Assembly (NCBI GenBank): GCA_030704615.1
Contig: CM060732.1
Location: forward strand, 65,329,053-65,393,052
DNA: 64,000 nt
Direction of reading: 5' to 3'
Source: Takakia lepidozioides
Lineage: Eukaryota; Streptophyta; Takakiopsida; Takakiales; Takakiaceae
In this document: positions 32,101 to 43,169 of the stretch, piece after piece
Layout: each line of letters opens with the position of its first letter
Position numbering within the stretch: the stretch's first letter is position 1
Made by a program: the position numbers and the translations under genes
Notes under the pieces: model-generated
Databases searched by the model: none
What the model was told of the DNA's origin: nothing
Seen by the model: the letters and a program-made list of their open reading frames with translations, nothing else

Positions 32101-34498
32101 AGGTGAGGCATCCAAGCACAAGAGGGTTTGTCAGAGTAGGAGCACACAGCCATCACCACACTCTCACTTGGCCGATTCTCACTCACTTGCTCAGGTGAAC
32201 CTGCTAATTCTTGCGAAAGGGGGGCAAGGGTTCATAAAGTGGCGTGTTTTGCGTTCCACTGATGTCCTGTGATTGGCAGGTAGAGACTAGCAAAGTGTAT
32301 CTTCGTGACACCACAGTCATTTCGCCATATGCCCTGCTTCTTTTTGGTGGTTCTATCAATGTTCAGCATCAGGTTTGTTCTTGTCTCCCTTGGTTCTTTG
32401 TTTCCAAGGCACTTTCATCCAATAAGCTTCTTTGAGCCTCCTGTGATGGCTATGATGTGAGTTTCTCTTCTTCTTCCCTATCTCTCAAACTCTCCGTTTG
32501 TGTGTATGGAGGTAAATTGTGATCTACAAGTCTCACTCCTTCTGGACATTGTTCATTCTCTGCGGACTGAGACAGGGCATTGGAATGACACTCCCTGAGG
32601 CTAGACTCTGTCCTGTCTCTACCACCGAGGACGTAGAGACAGTACTATTTTTTTTTCTCCCGCACCATATACTATGAGATTGAAAATGGATATTAGTGCC
32701 TCTTCTGAGACTCCCAGTCTTTGGCAGAGACCTTGGCAGCTTACCTCTTTGGGCCTTGTTGGATGTATTGAAGTGGTTTCTTATTGTTCTAGCATGTCCC
32801 AAGGGTGCTTTGGGCCTCCTGTGAAAGGCATAACTTCCCCTGTGGAGGTCATAAAGTTACTTTCTTGATGTGAGTCTTATAGACCATATTGTTTTTCTGT
32901 TTGGTGGGCACGGGGGCAGACAGGCCGAGTGACAGTGGATGATTGGCTTGAAATGAATGCACCTGCGCAAACTGCGGTCCTCTTTAAGGAGCTTCGTATT
33001 GCTCTTGACTCTGTGTTGCAGGAGAGAATAGGAGCTCCCCAGGCAAGCCTCTTCCCTGTTTGAAACTATCCTTTGCTCCTTCTTTCTCTCGGTGTTCACA
33101 TTGTGAAGTTCCGTTTGTCTTTCTTTCTGGGGTTGACTCTTAGACAATTCCTTGGACTGACGTTGTTTTTGGGGCTGCCTGTGGAGGGCCCCTCTGTCTT
33201 TCTTGTTTCATGCTTTCTCTTGTGTCATAAGCTCTTTGAGCTTTCTACGGACGATATTCGGTATCACTTCCTTTCATTTTATTTCCCTCCTGCCCTCTTC
33301 CTTGGACAGCATAACCACTCAGACGGAGAGTGGTTAGACAGGGAAACTACTCACATTCGCATTCACTAGATCCGTCTCCAGCTTGAGGGTCATTGCAGCA
33401 GTGCTGGATTGAACTCGTGCTTCCTCATACTTCAATGCCAGCATGTTCTTCAATGATACTCAGTTCCCTGTAAAGGAATTGTCCCTGGTTTTGTGCAAGT
33501 GCTGTAGCAAGTATGGGTTGAGTCTCAAATGTTCCGGTTGGCAAAAACCCCGTGGCTTGGGTAGGGTCAATATTCTGTTGGGAATGTGCCTAATATGTCA
33601 TAGCCAATGTTGAGAGGGAACGGTCAATAAGTACATTCTCTCTCTCTCTGTTAACTGTCTCTAGTCCCCACATATGGGCACTAAAGCCCTGGCCTGTTGG
33701 GGTCTAATTGCTGGGCAGCTCACACACAGCAGATTGATGCTTGTGTGAGCTTTCTAGAGGAAATCCGAACCAATTGTTTACACCAAGGTAAGTCCCACTA
33801 CTGGAGTGAGCCCTCCAAAGGTAGTGTCTGTTCCCTCTTAGTGCCCACATATGACTACCAGTGTAATTACAGCCACAACGTGACATCTGCACTGCCCAAA
33901 GGGGTAGGTGCCACTCATGGCAATGCACCTAGAGCCATCCATCATGTGTATTTTGGTGGAGGAGTACAGGATCACGACTAATATCAGCTGGTGTAATGGC
34001 AATGCAAGCCTTCAGCTCCCTATGCCTTTAAGTTAGATTGTTGTCACTAAGTACAAGGTTTAGGTAGCCCAAGGTTCATTCTGTGTGGGTTAGAACTCTA
34101 CTGGTGTTCCATGGGACCATACCCTCAAGAAAACAAAGTACGTACATGGGAATCTTGTCCACAGGTGTGAAGCCGTTCAAGACAAAGGTACTGACATGTG
34201 TTGGGCAATCATGTCAATACGTTTGTGACAAGGAAGCTATTGTCTGCTATCTTCTGCCCTGTCATTAAAGGGTTATGTGGCTCTAAGATCTTCCTCTTCC
34301 CATCAGATTTTCAGTTTGTTGGTTGTTTCTGAAGTGTTTTATGTGGTTAATCAAGCATGATGATGTTGGGTGTGCCGAATTAACGTTTACAGATGTTCCT
34401 GTGGTGGGCTTTTGCAGGGTAGTTTACCTGAAGCAGCCAACGAGTTGATCCCTACTATCACACAGTTCTTAATTGATGAAGAGAAACCACGGACATAA
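16292..34498 (+). CDS. DHX29: DHX29-like DExH-box RNA helicase (plant DExH7/DExH4 clade)
   Basis: ATP-dependent 3'-5' RNA helicase; relatives of DHX29 assist 40S scanning through structured 5' UTRs. Exons I can fix: 16292-16603, 17036-17141, 18976-(unresolved end), 19296-19349, 20970-21128, 21287-21524, 21716-22089, 22302-22520, 22809-22923, 23214-23408, 23902-23981, 24341-24463, 25081-25167, 25600-25700, 25877-25934, 26122-26187, 26451-26533, 26717-26903, 27416-27568, 27830-27931, 28339-28491, 28796-28900, 29183-29323, 29672-29761, 29937-29993, 30111-30194, 30303-30401, 30659-30802, 30916-30986, 31214-31274, 31468-31563, 31795-32010, 32280-32372, 32920-33042, 34418-34498. Phases agree throughout from 21,287 on, giving about 1,060 residues from 22,302 alone and about 1,400 in all. 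The start [12 protein letters not shown] and RLRRLLQNK fit plant orthologues. Introns are GT-AG except one GC-AG after 33,042. Only the end of the 18,976 exon, where a frame change or extra small intron seems needed, is open. Confidence 0.92.
17888..17955 (+). mobile_element. SINE 3' fragment D (family 1)
   Basis: Contains the family 3' end: ACGGCAAACAACG followed by TCTTATGAGTACATTCT and a CT-rich tail, in a helicase intron. Confidence 0.65.
18395..18725 (+). mobile_element. SINE copy C, long form (family 1)
   Basis: The 5' half (about 18,395-18,571) matches 19,965-20,145. The 3' half carries GAACCAATTGTTTAT, AAGGTAAGTCCCACTCC and the end GGCTACGGCAAACAATG...ATGAGTACATTCTCTC. In the helicase intron, same strand as the gene. 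Confidence 0.7.
19965..20145 (+). mobile_element. SINE copy, 5' half only
   Basis: Homologous to 18,395-18,571: CTCTAGAATCC, GGGGGTGCT, TCAAGGTCAGATGG and ATACAGATACCT/AATCAGATATCCT. The 3' half is absent. Confidence 0.6.
20650..20922 (+). mobile_element. SINE copy B, fullest family 1 copy
   Basis: Runs from TTGAGGCTGAGCCAAAAGCCC through CACACACAGCAGGTTGATGC, CAATTGTTTATTCCAAGGTAAG and GGCCACAAGGCTACGGCAAAC to TCTTATGAGTACATTCTCTC. It shares blocks with copies at 14.5, 18.6, 33.7 and 44.4 kb. It ends just before the exon at 20,970. Confidence 0.8.
22302..22923 (+). other. Helicase exons encoding the double-stranded-RNA-binding-like module
   Basis: [36 protein letters not shown], then [21 protein letters not shown]. 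This is the dsRBM-like segment that precedes the helicase core in plant DHX29-like proteins. The acceptor giving the correct phase is after ...GGCAACAG at 22,301, not the one at 22,270. Confidence 0.8.
24341..26187 (+). other. Helicase RecA1 exons: motifs I, Ia, Ib, II
   Basis: Motif I (Walker A) is [11 protein letters not shown] in exon 24,341-24,463. Motif Ia is TQPRRIA in 25,081-25,167. Motif Ib region is GYQVRLDAA, then [11 protein letters not shown], in 25,600-25,934. Motif II is VVDEVHERT in 26,122-26,187, so the protein is a DExH helicase with DEVH. All residues needed for ATP binding are intact. Confidence 0.92.
26717..29323 (+). other. Helicase RecA2 exons: motifs III, IV, V, VI
   Basis: Motif III SAT is in 26,717-26,903 (Met codon split across the intron). 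Motif IV AILVFLP is in 27,830-27,931. [18 protein letters not shown] is in 28,339-28,491. Motif [12 protein letters not shown] is in 28,796-28,900. Motif [14 protein letters not shown] is in 29,183-29,323. The set is complete and in frame. Confidence 0.92.
27230..27365 (+). mobile_element. SINE family 2 copy
   Basis: Has a box-B-like AGGGTTGAACCTC head region and a tail ATAGCCAATAGTCACGGTGAACTGTCAATGAGTACATCTCTCC. The tail matches 33,595-33,650. It lies in a helicase intron. Confidence 0.55.
33500..33660 (+). mobile_element. SINE family 2 copy
   Basis: Head GGGTTGAGTCTCAAA resembles a degenerate box B. The tail is CATAGCCAATGTTGAGAGGGAACGGTCAATAAGTACATTCTCTC, then CT-rich. A family 1 copy follows directly. 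Confidence 0.55.
33680..33850 (+). mobile_element. SINE copy E, 5' part (family 1)
   Basis: AAAGCCCTGGCCTGTTGGGGTC, CACACACAGCAGATTGATGC, CCGAACCAATTGTTTACACCAAGGTAAGTCCC and AAAGGTAGTGTCTGTTCC match copies B and C. The 3' end is missing. Confidence 0.7.
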
Positions 34499-35768
34499 TG
34501 CACTATACTTTTGCCTCTGTGCCAATACAGTGGTTAATATGTTGATTGTTGGACATGATACTGATTCTGGTTTGTTGGATCAGCCCTGCTGCCCATGTAC
34601 TCACTGTCATGGCTTCAGAAGGTGAAGTCTGTCAAGTTTTCGGGCTGTGGAAGATTAAGTTTCTGTGCAACAGCCCATCTCTTCAACCTTTCTGCTTGCC
34701 AAAATGTGTGGAAGAGACTTTTGGCCCAACAATTTTGGCAATGAGAAGACCACACTTAGATGCAGAGTGAGTCTGATGACTTGATCTGCATCATTAGATC
34801 AGTGAAAAGTGAAGAAAATAGCGAAGCTTTCATCGTGTGTTTCATGTGTGCAATACTGGGATAAGTATATTGGGGCTAACTCACAGCAGTGCACAGGCCT
34901 TGAGTTAGAAGCCACTAAGAAGGGGATGGTGACGAAGTGGGTGACGGTGACGATGATGGCAGCCATCCAAAGTGATACGAAGACCATATAATCATTCCGT
35001 GAAATACTCCTTTTTTTCAGTGGCCCTTATGTGATACAGGCCTTTCTCGGCCCAGGGCTTACTGCGCACAGGTCCCACCACAACAGGAAAAGGAAAAAGG
35101 AAAACTTGTGGCCCAACGAAATCCTCCAGAAGACGCCCTCCCTTCGTAAGCACAAAAGCATCACGTGTATAACACCTATATTTCATCTATATCCATTCAG
35201 CATATTGCACAGTAAGGCCAATCTTTTCCATGCTCGCCGCCCCTGTCTGGCAGGTTCAATCCATGAGCTTAGAATTAGTAACTAACCCAAACCCAAGTAG
35301 GTCTAAACGTCTAAACAGCTTGTTAAGTCTTTGATGATCCAGTAGTTTCTATAACAGAGCTAAAGTGGGTTCTATGTAAGGGGAGAGGCACTCTAAACTA
35401 AGTCCATTGCTGATTAGGTGGAGTGCTAATGTGATTGCAGAGACCTAATCGTCCCTGATTAGCAGCAATGACCATATAGAGTTGCTAAATAAGGCTTAAG
35501 AGAGGCACGTGGCAGCACTGTGCGCTAAACCGCCCTTGATCGTCTTTTCACAGATTCCTTTGGGAGCAAGTTGCCCTTTTTGAGAGGGATCCTCTGCATT
35601 TCCTTTTGCCAGAGAGAAGGGGCCAAGTCTGTCTGGGGTCTGAGAGCTGCGAAATCTGGACCAAGGGCCCTAAATCACAATAGGGTTTATCGATTGCTTG
35701 GCTGCCGAGGCACTATAGCTGCCCTCCGTGAAGAAAATCGGACCTGGGTTGCTTAGTCTTGGGGCGAG
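34499..35768. other. Intergenic region between helicase and ubiquitin-RUB genes
   Basis: No coding feature supported. It must contain the helicase 3' UTR and the ubiquitin-RUB promoter and 5' leader. No clear TATA box near the RUB start was recognised. Confidence 0.5.
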
Positions 35769-36899
<1,131 letters not shown>

Positions 36900-38839
36900 C
36901 TAGCATGGTGCCCTGTGTGGACCTCTTCTTATAATAATAGTGCTAAAGATATGGAATGGATAATGTGGCCCATGGTCTGGTCGAGGAGCTTTGCTTGCAA
37001 CAGCCTGACATAATGTGTCATCGAACCCTAACTTAGAATACCTGACCCTGCATGGTGATCAACTTCTGTATTAGCAATTTTTGGACATGTTACACTTGAT
37101 TTCCAGTACCCAGATTGGTGTTATTTAAATGGGTGAGAGCCTGGATGAGCTCCTTAGTTCTGGCCAAGTTGATCCTCTTCATGGCCCGGTTCTGCTCACC
37201 AGGCAAAGCATACTTATTTTGATGGTTTATCTGACCTTTATTATTTTATCCATGGTGGCAGAGAAAGAGACGTAGTGTGAAAGCTTTCCAATACAAGAAC
37301 AGCAGAGTCTATGAACTGCCATGGCCGATTCCTCCTGCTTGATAACCATCAGCAGAGTTCTTCGAGAATTCAATTGTGCATGCAGCCCCTTTGCAACCTT
37401 TGGGCCTATACAGTCTATTTTCTCCCAACCTGTTGCAGGTCAGCATCATCTTATCTGGAGGCTAGTGGCATTTCTCTCTTGTTGATGGTCTGTTGCAGGT
37501 GATCACTCACATGTTGGTAGAGGTCGAATTGTAACCTGAAATTCCTTTAAATGACATCACAATTGGAAAGGGAGGAAGATACATAGGATTTGTTTTTCTT
37601 GGCTTACTTCTGGCTGTGAACCTTAAATCATAACCAAAGTCTTCTTTCGTATCAAAAGTCCTCTTATTTCGCACACCTCCTGGCCCAACAATCCTGTGTG
37701 GGTATGGCATGGGGCCAACAGCCTTCTTGCGCCGTGCACCGATGTTGACACTAGTTCTATGGTGTTCTCTGGTGATCTGAATAAGGATTGCAGAGATGCG
37801 CGCACCCGTGTTGGCTCTAGTTGTTTTTCGGTGATCTGTATAAGGATTGTTGGGTGTCACATTGAGCTAGTTGTCATGTGGGCACCTCCTAGATACTCGA
37901 GGGAATGAGATGCTTGATCAGGCTTGTTCAACCTACCAACGATTTTACTTAGGGTGGCTTGAGTGTTCTTCTTACATCTGAGTAATTGGGACGAAGTTAT
38001 CTTCAAGTCTGTGTTTGTTTGATTGTACTAGTGCTGTATTTGGTTGGTTTGTTGCTTACCTTGATAGCTCTCAGATTTTACATGCTGTTTTCTCTATAAT
38101 ATGGTGTAACTAGTTATGCATGGCGAACTCAAGCTCAGCCCAAGTATCAAGAAGTTGGGCCTCTGGCTAGCCCATGAAAACGATAGTTACGAGTAAGGTC
38201 ATATGGATATAGATATAGTTAATCAGCTACAGGTGGTCCTCAAACTGGTGAGCATCTTCAGTGCACCGTGCACACCTGGCGAGGGCTGGTTGTGTATGCT
38301 GTTCTTTCTCAGTTCCCGCGTGGAGAGCTTATACAGGAAAGAGAACAGGGACATGGTTACATGACGATAACTAGGTCCGAAGCTCGTTATGGCCGTGGGC
38401 GCGGTGACAGCGTGTCCCGTATCGACAGTATCCCGCTGCCCAGTCCTTACAAAAGTGTGTTTTGTAGTGAGGGCAGTGGCCGTGGTCGTACCCCATATCC
38501 TGCCTGCCATCCCATCCCATCCCAACATACACGGTGTTGATGCAAAGCTATGTCTGGAGTGTGTGTTGGTCAGCCGGGTACAGCTGCTATCTGCATTTTG
38601 CTTGGATATGTGTGTGAGGGTATCATCCCTTTGGGTCATGGAAGTTCGTACACAACCCTCTGCAGTAGCAGCCCTTCTTCCATCTCTAACCTCACAAACA
38701 GTATAGTAATGCACCAAACGAGTTCGAAAGACATTAGATGCGGTGACATGTAGTGGAGCCCACACTAGGTTCTAATCCCAGATGAATGAATGTTGTGAAA
38801 ATGTTTCATATACTTGGTGAATTTTAGTGTGATGAATCT
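36900..38839. other. Intergenic region, no gene recognised
   Basis: Several medium frames occur on both strands (for example minus 37,507-37,860 and 38,223-38,765), but they overlap each other and show no known motif. The first part must be the ubiquitin-RUB 3' UTR. Confidence 0.45.
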
Positions 38840-39397
38840 TTACCTGGGACACTCTGAATGGTCAAGGGCTCGGTTGGCCAGAGCTTGGGCCTCTGCATTA
38901 TACTTTTGCGGGATGAATATCACGCCGCACGTTCTGAAATTGTTGAGGAGTTGGCACACATTGTTTTTGAGCTCTCTGTCACTTGAATGACATTGCCATT
39001 TGCCGATTACCTGCTCACAATCCAAGCCTAGTTCTGTCTCAGAAGCTAGCAGTGTACACCAGAGTTGATAGGTACTTCCCTGACATTCCGATACTTTTTT
39101 TTCCAAGATGCTCCTATGGGGCACTGAGCTGACCGTGCGCACCTTGGAATCAAAGTTATCGCCCATAAATCAATTTGCAGTGGAGGTATCGAAAAACCTG
39201 CAGCTTGTTGTCATATGTCCTCTTACTGAATATTCGAAGGAATGGTTTGCATGGGAGAGGTAACAAGTCACCTGATTGAAGACGTGCAGGGAGTCACCCA
39301 TGATGGTGAGATGTCTCACTCCTCGCCGCAGCGCCGAGTCCAGGCCCAGGATAAGCGCGGTGTATTCCGCCACATGGACAGAGCAATGCTTACCCAA
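38840..39397 (-). pseudogene. RNase H-like retroelement fragments
   Basis: Two adjoining minus-strand pieces resemble the plant RNase H-like fold found as an extra RNase H in some Ty3/gypsy elements. One has AEYTALILGLDSALRRGV and MGDSLHVFNQV (39,397-39,170). The other has CEQVIGKWQC, LLNNFRTCGVIFIPQKYNAEAQALANRALD (39,166-38,840). Both contain a version of the same Asp-containing strand, so this may be a broken and partly duplicated domain. Confidence 0.5.
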
Positions 39398-40106
39398 GTA
39401 CTGGCTGATGGTCGCTATTTCCAGCTCCTTTCAATGATCAGCATTGTTGAAACATATCAGCATTGTCCTTTGAACCAAGCAGGTCAAGCTGTAAGATACC
39501 TTCGAATTTGACATTGTTGAAGAGCTAGCACGTGAGCAAGCCTTGTAGCGAAATCTCCATCAGATATTGTACATTACTTTTGAATCTAATCTGAACAGGA
39601 TCACCAATGTCGTCAAGAAGCGCATCCAACTCATTCAAGTCTATAGCATACTAGATGTGAAAACCATGCAAGCTTTTACCTTCAAAGGACTGACAAGCAC
39701 TGCGCCTATCCCTGCAATGCCCTCAGTTTGCCCTGGGATCGACCTCGCCACTCCATTGAAGTATAACCAATATGGGAACTTAGCAGAGCCTGTGAGCACC
39801 CCAGCCCCGGAGCGGTGAAAAGAGTGATCAACTTAAGCACTTGGGATCAGGTGCTTACTTTTCAAATGTGACACGTTATTACAACGCGCGATTACAGAAT
39901 ATTGAACTCTCTGGACACCTCAAGGTTCCTATGCAGGACAGCTCTGTGCACTATTGCATCGTTTAACCATGAGAGAACGAGGAGTGAACATCTATGCACT
40001 GGAGTGTTTACCAGCTTCAATATGGAGCAAAAGACATGGACACTTAACCATCCCTCGGAGGGGTGCTGCGATTCGGAATAATGGTGGCTGTGGCCCCCTA
40101 CTCTGC
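39398..40106. other. Decayed sequence between retroelement fragments
   Basis: No recognisable protein signal; short frames only. It probably belongs to the same minus-strand remnant as its neighbours. Confidence 0.3.
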
Positions 40107-40490
40107 CTAGATCAAGTGATGACACTTACCTGTCCAGGGAGTAGGATCTCCCACGTATCTCTCCCTGAAAAGATGACGAAATTCTTTCCATCGACCTTTT
40201 TCTAACTCCAGGTCTCGAGTCCACACGTAGGCTTCATCAAACATTCCCGTGAGTACCAGCTGCAGCTTCTGCCTGCAGTTGAGATGTTCTTGCAGAGCCC
40301 ATTGTTCATATTTAAGAATCCATCGGTTGGCTTGTTGCTCTTTCTCGGCACCATAGAAGGGGTGGATCTCTATATCTCGCCTTCCAGCTTGAGGGTAATC
40401 ATGCCCATAAGTACCCCTGATGTTATATCTTATTGCAGGACATAAGGCATACCGTTTTGGTAGCCTATCCGCCTTTGTGCCCAAGCCCAT
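40107..40490 (-). pseudogene. Retrotransposon gag fragment
   Basis: A 127-codon piece with a capsid-like pattern: IEIHPFYGAEKEQQANRWILKYEQWALQEHLNCRQKLQLVLTG, then TRDLELEKGRWKEFRHLFRERYVG. It lies upstream, in the minus sense, of the RNase H fragments, so one element with its centre deleted could explain both. Confidence 0.5.
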
Positions 40491-43169
40491 GCCCCTTGCC
40501 CTTGCCCTTGCTCAAACCTCAAATGGGGGTTCACCAACCTGTAGTGAAGTTGTGCTCACTTTGATATCTAAATCACCCAAGAGAAAATTTTATACTTGAG
40601 ACATTGCTGAGGTGGTTTGGTTGCGCAGTGCAACCTTCACTGTGAAGTGAACAGACAAGTTTCAAATACTAACTCAATCCATAACATCCAGCGGCATTAA
40701 TTGGTTCAGGAAAATGCTGGGTATGTGACCTGGTAAAGTGGGGTATCCACATCCCTTTTCTTCAAACTTTGGCAGCAAATTCTCTCCATCTCCAAGTTAC
40801 ATATTTCATCCTTTTGGGAATTCATCTACTCTTCAATTAGAGTCTTTCACATATATGAATCACATGGCGCTGGTCAATGCAGAATGATCAATACTTGAAA
40901 CCTCCATCTCAATGGATAATGCAAGGTCTTGAAAGGGAATGGGGTGTACATAGTCTAACAAATTAGAGGATGGGCTGCATCCGCTTGTTTCTTCTCTTGA
41001 ATCATCACTAGTCTTCTTCTTATCTTGCAACCCCTCGTCTGTCACTGCAAAGTATGGTCTACCAGGTGGTCTTTGTCGAGGCCCTGTACAGAGAAACGTT
41101 TGTTAATTAGGCACAACTAGTTTGATGTTCCAGATGGAGTTCTGTATTTTGCATGAAGTCCCGAAAAGAATGTGCAGGTGTATGCCTCTCCCAATGCCCT
41201 TGATACAACAAATTCTCAGGGAGAAATTTCTAGTACTTCCATTTACTCAGGATTTCAGAAGGCTAAAAGAAGTTGCTCGCAAAGTTGGCAATAGGTTCCA
41301 AAGAATGGCCTACACATGCACATAAGCCACGAAGGAGGAGATCCTGCACGCTTTCAGTAGCTGTATGGGAGGATGTGGGCCCGGAGCGGGGACTAGACTC
41401 CCACCCTTGGAAGGACAAGTTTCCTGAACTTACCTTTGTTATGATAAGTTTCTCGATCTCATCCCTCCCATCGAGGACTAGCTTATCTACTCCAAGGCTA
41501 CGTCTATGGATTTATTTTGAAGACAGGACCAGGAATGCTGTAAAATTTACAGTTCATCTTGAGATCACTAAGGTTTCCCACAACTCTCCCTGCCCTACTC
41601 CCGATGAGAGTCAACCATTGCGCCTTAAATGTGGGACCTTCAGGGCCGTGATCCAATCTGATAGAAGATGAAAGTCAGTTTCCGGTATGGGTTGCAGCAG
41701 GATCGCCTGCTCGACCCAATTGAACATGTTATCTCACTGAAAAGTACAGCATCAAGGCCTGCCTTAAAAGGAGGACAAAGAAAGGCAGATGTGCTCTGAA
41801 TTCAAATTCATTACTACCGATACTGCGCAGAATCTTCCAACTACCTGCAGGATGAAGCTGAGCCAGAGAAGAAATTCGATGGTCCTCTACCTTCAGAAGC
41901 CAGTTACGATCTTGAAATAAAGCCAAAGCTTTTTACAAAGCGAAATCATCCGAAGTTGTGCTTATCTCTACCATCATACCAAATGCTTCCCACTCAAGAT
42001 GCTATGAGATTCATATTGTTTGCATTTGAGCATTCCAAGCCTTAATACCTCCAATGCTCGGCAACCATCCACCACTCAGACATGAGTGCCTCTACCTCCA
42101 CAAGACCTTCGCAAGCGAGTTTAAAATGTCTACTAGTGGGTTTCGAACTTCGAAGGCTGAAGGATGATCTCCTCTTGGTTAACGGACAAAACTACCGGCA
42201 GACCTGGACAGTTATTTACCTGTCAGGAAGAAGCAAACATTTGTCGTCAAATTCGACGATTTTCATATGACCATCGCACCACGATACACTCATCTCGACG
42301 ACGATGAGCGAAAAAATGGATGTTGCTATTCCCGTGGTTTCTATGTTCGAAGTGTTTTCCTCAGTTATAACTCCAACAGCCGATCGTAGCCCTTTATTGG
42401 AAACTGGCAAACCTGCCGGCGCCTTCATGGGACAGTTGAAAGGAACACCTACTCTTAAAAATTCTGAAAGACTCGAACCCATTCTCGTGAAAGATGGCAG
42501 GGACTCTTGGACTAGCTAACTAGGAGTACATACAGAGTGTGGATTCCACAGAGCAACATATTTCAAAGGTAGAAGTCCATATGCTCTATTTCATAGAACC
42601 TCTCCAACTGACTTTCATGGCGTCGCCATGAAAATGTGGTGCTGAAAATGGTCAAGAATATGTGCAACAAAGGTAGAGAATCCAGCTCCCAATTGCCCCA
42701 CTTAAGAGTTGGAGTGAGCATTGACCTGCTCAAGCTACACCTCCTGTTAAGAGGTCCACAGTGCTTGAACTTACAATGTTTCTGTACTAGTAGAAACTAG
42801 AAGCCTCCTATCTAACCCATTTTGGCAAACCCAGCCTACGCCCAAAGACCCAAGTTGGGTCTGATTATGGTGGTGATGCTGATTATATTACACTCCTCTG
42901 GAGTCTTCACACCGACATCCTGTAAGTCCAGCTCCAATATAGGTGAAGCTCCAATTGAGTAAAATGTTCCAAGGGAAAAACACAGCATCCATTAGGGACC
43001 AAAAATGCTTCTAGAGGCAAGGTTGGCAATAGAATAGTTCAGACAATCATGAGATTCTACCGGCAAATTTCACATGGGGATTCTACACATATCCAGCTGA
43101 CAGAGATACGCACATAGAGCAGACAAAGACTTCATCCTTCTTTCTCAGATCCGACTACTGGAAATTGGG
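40491..43169. other. Intergenic region downstream of the dioxygenase
   Basis: No gene could be supported. Frames at 41,122-41,671 and 42,216-42,519 are short and lack motifs. The upper end is the dioxygenase 3' UTR. Confidence 0.4.

Larger units (their letters stand above)
29672..34498 (+). other. Helicase HA2/ratchet and OB-fold C-terminal exons
   Basis: [19 protein letters not shown] begins the winged-helix/HA2 segment, followed by [19 protein letters not shown] and [22 protein letters not shown]. The OB-like end includes [43 protein letters not shown] and a tail ending LIDEEKPRT before TAA at 34,496. Confidence 0.9.

Noticed and set aside
35221-35275. Possible further tRNA-like module around GGTTCAATCC
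   Set aside because: Only a 4-bp closing stem and no matching D-like arm; the T arm is weak.
38223-38765. A 180-codon minus-strand frame
   Set aside because: No motif, biased composition, overlapped by equally long frames on the other strand.
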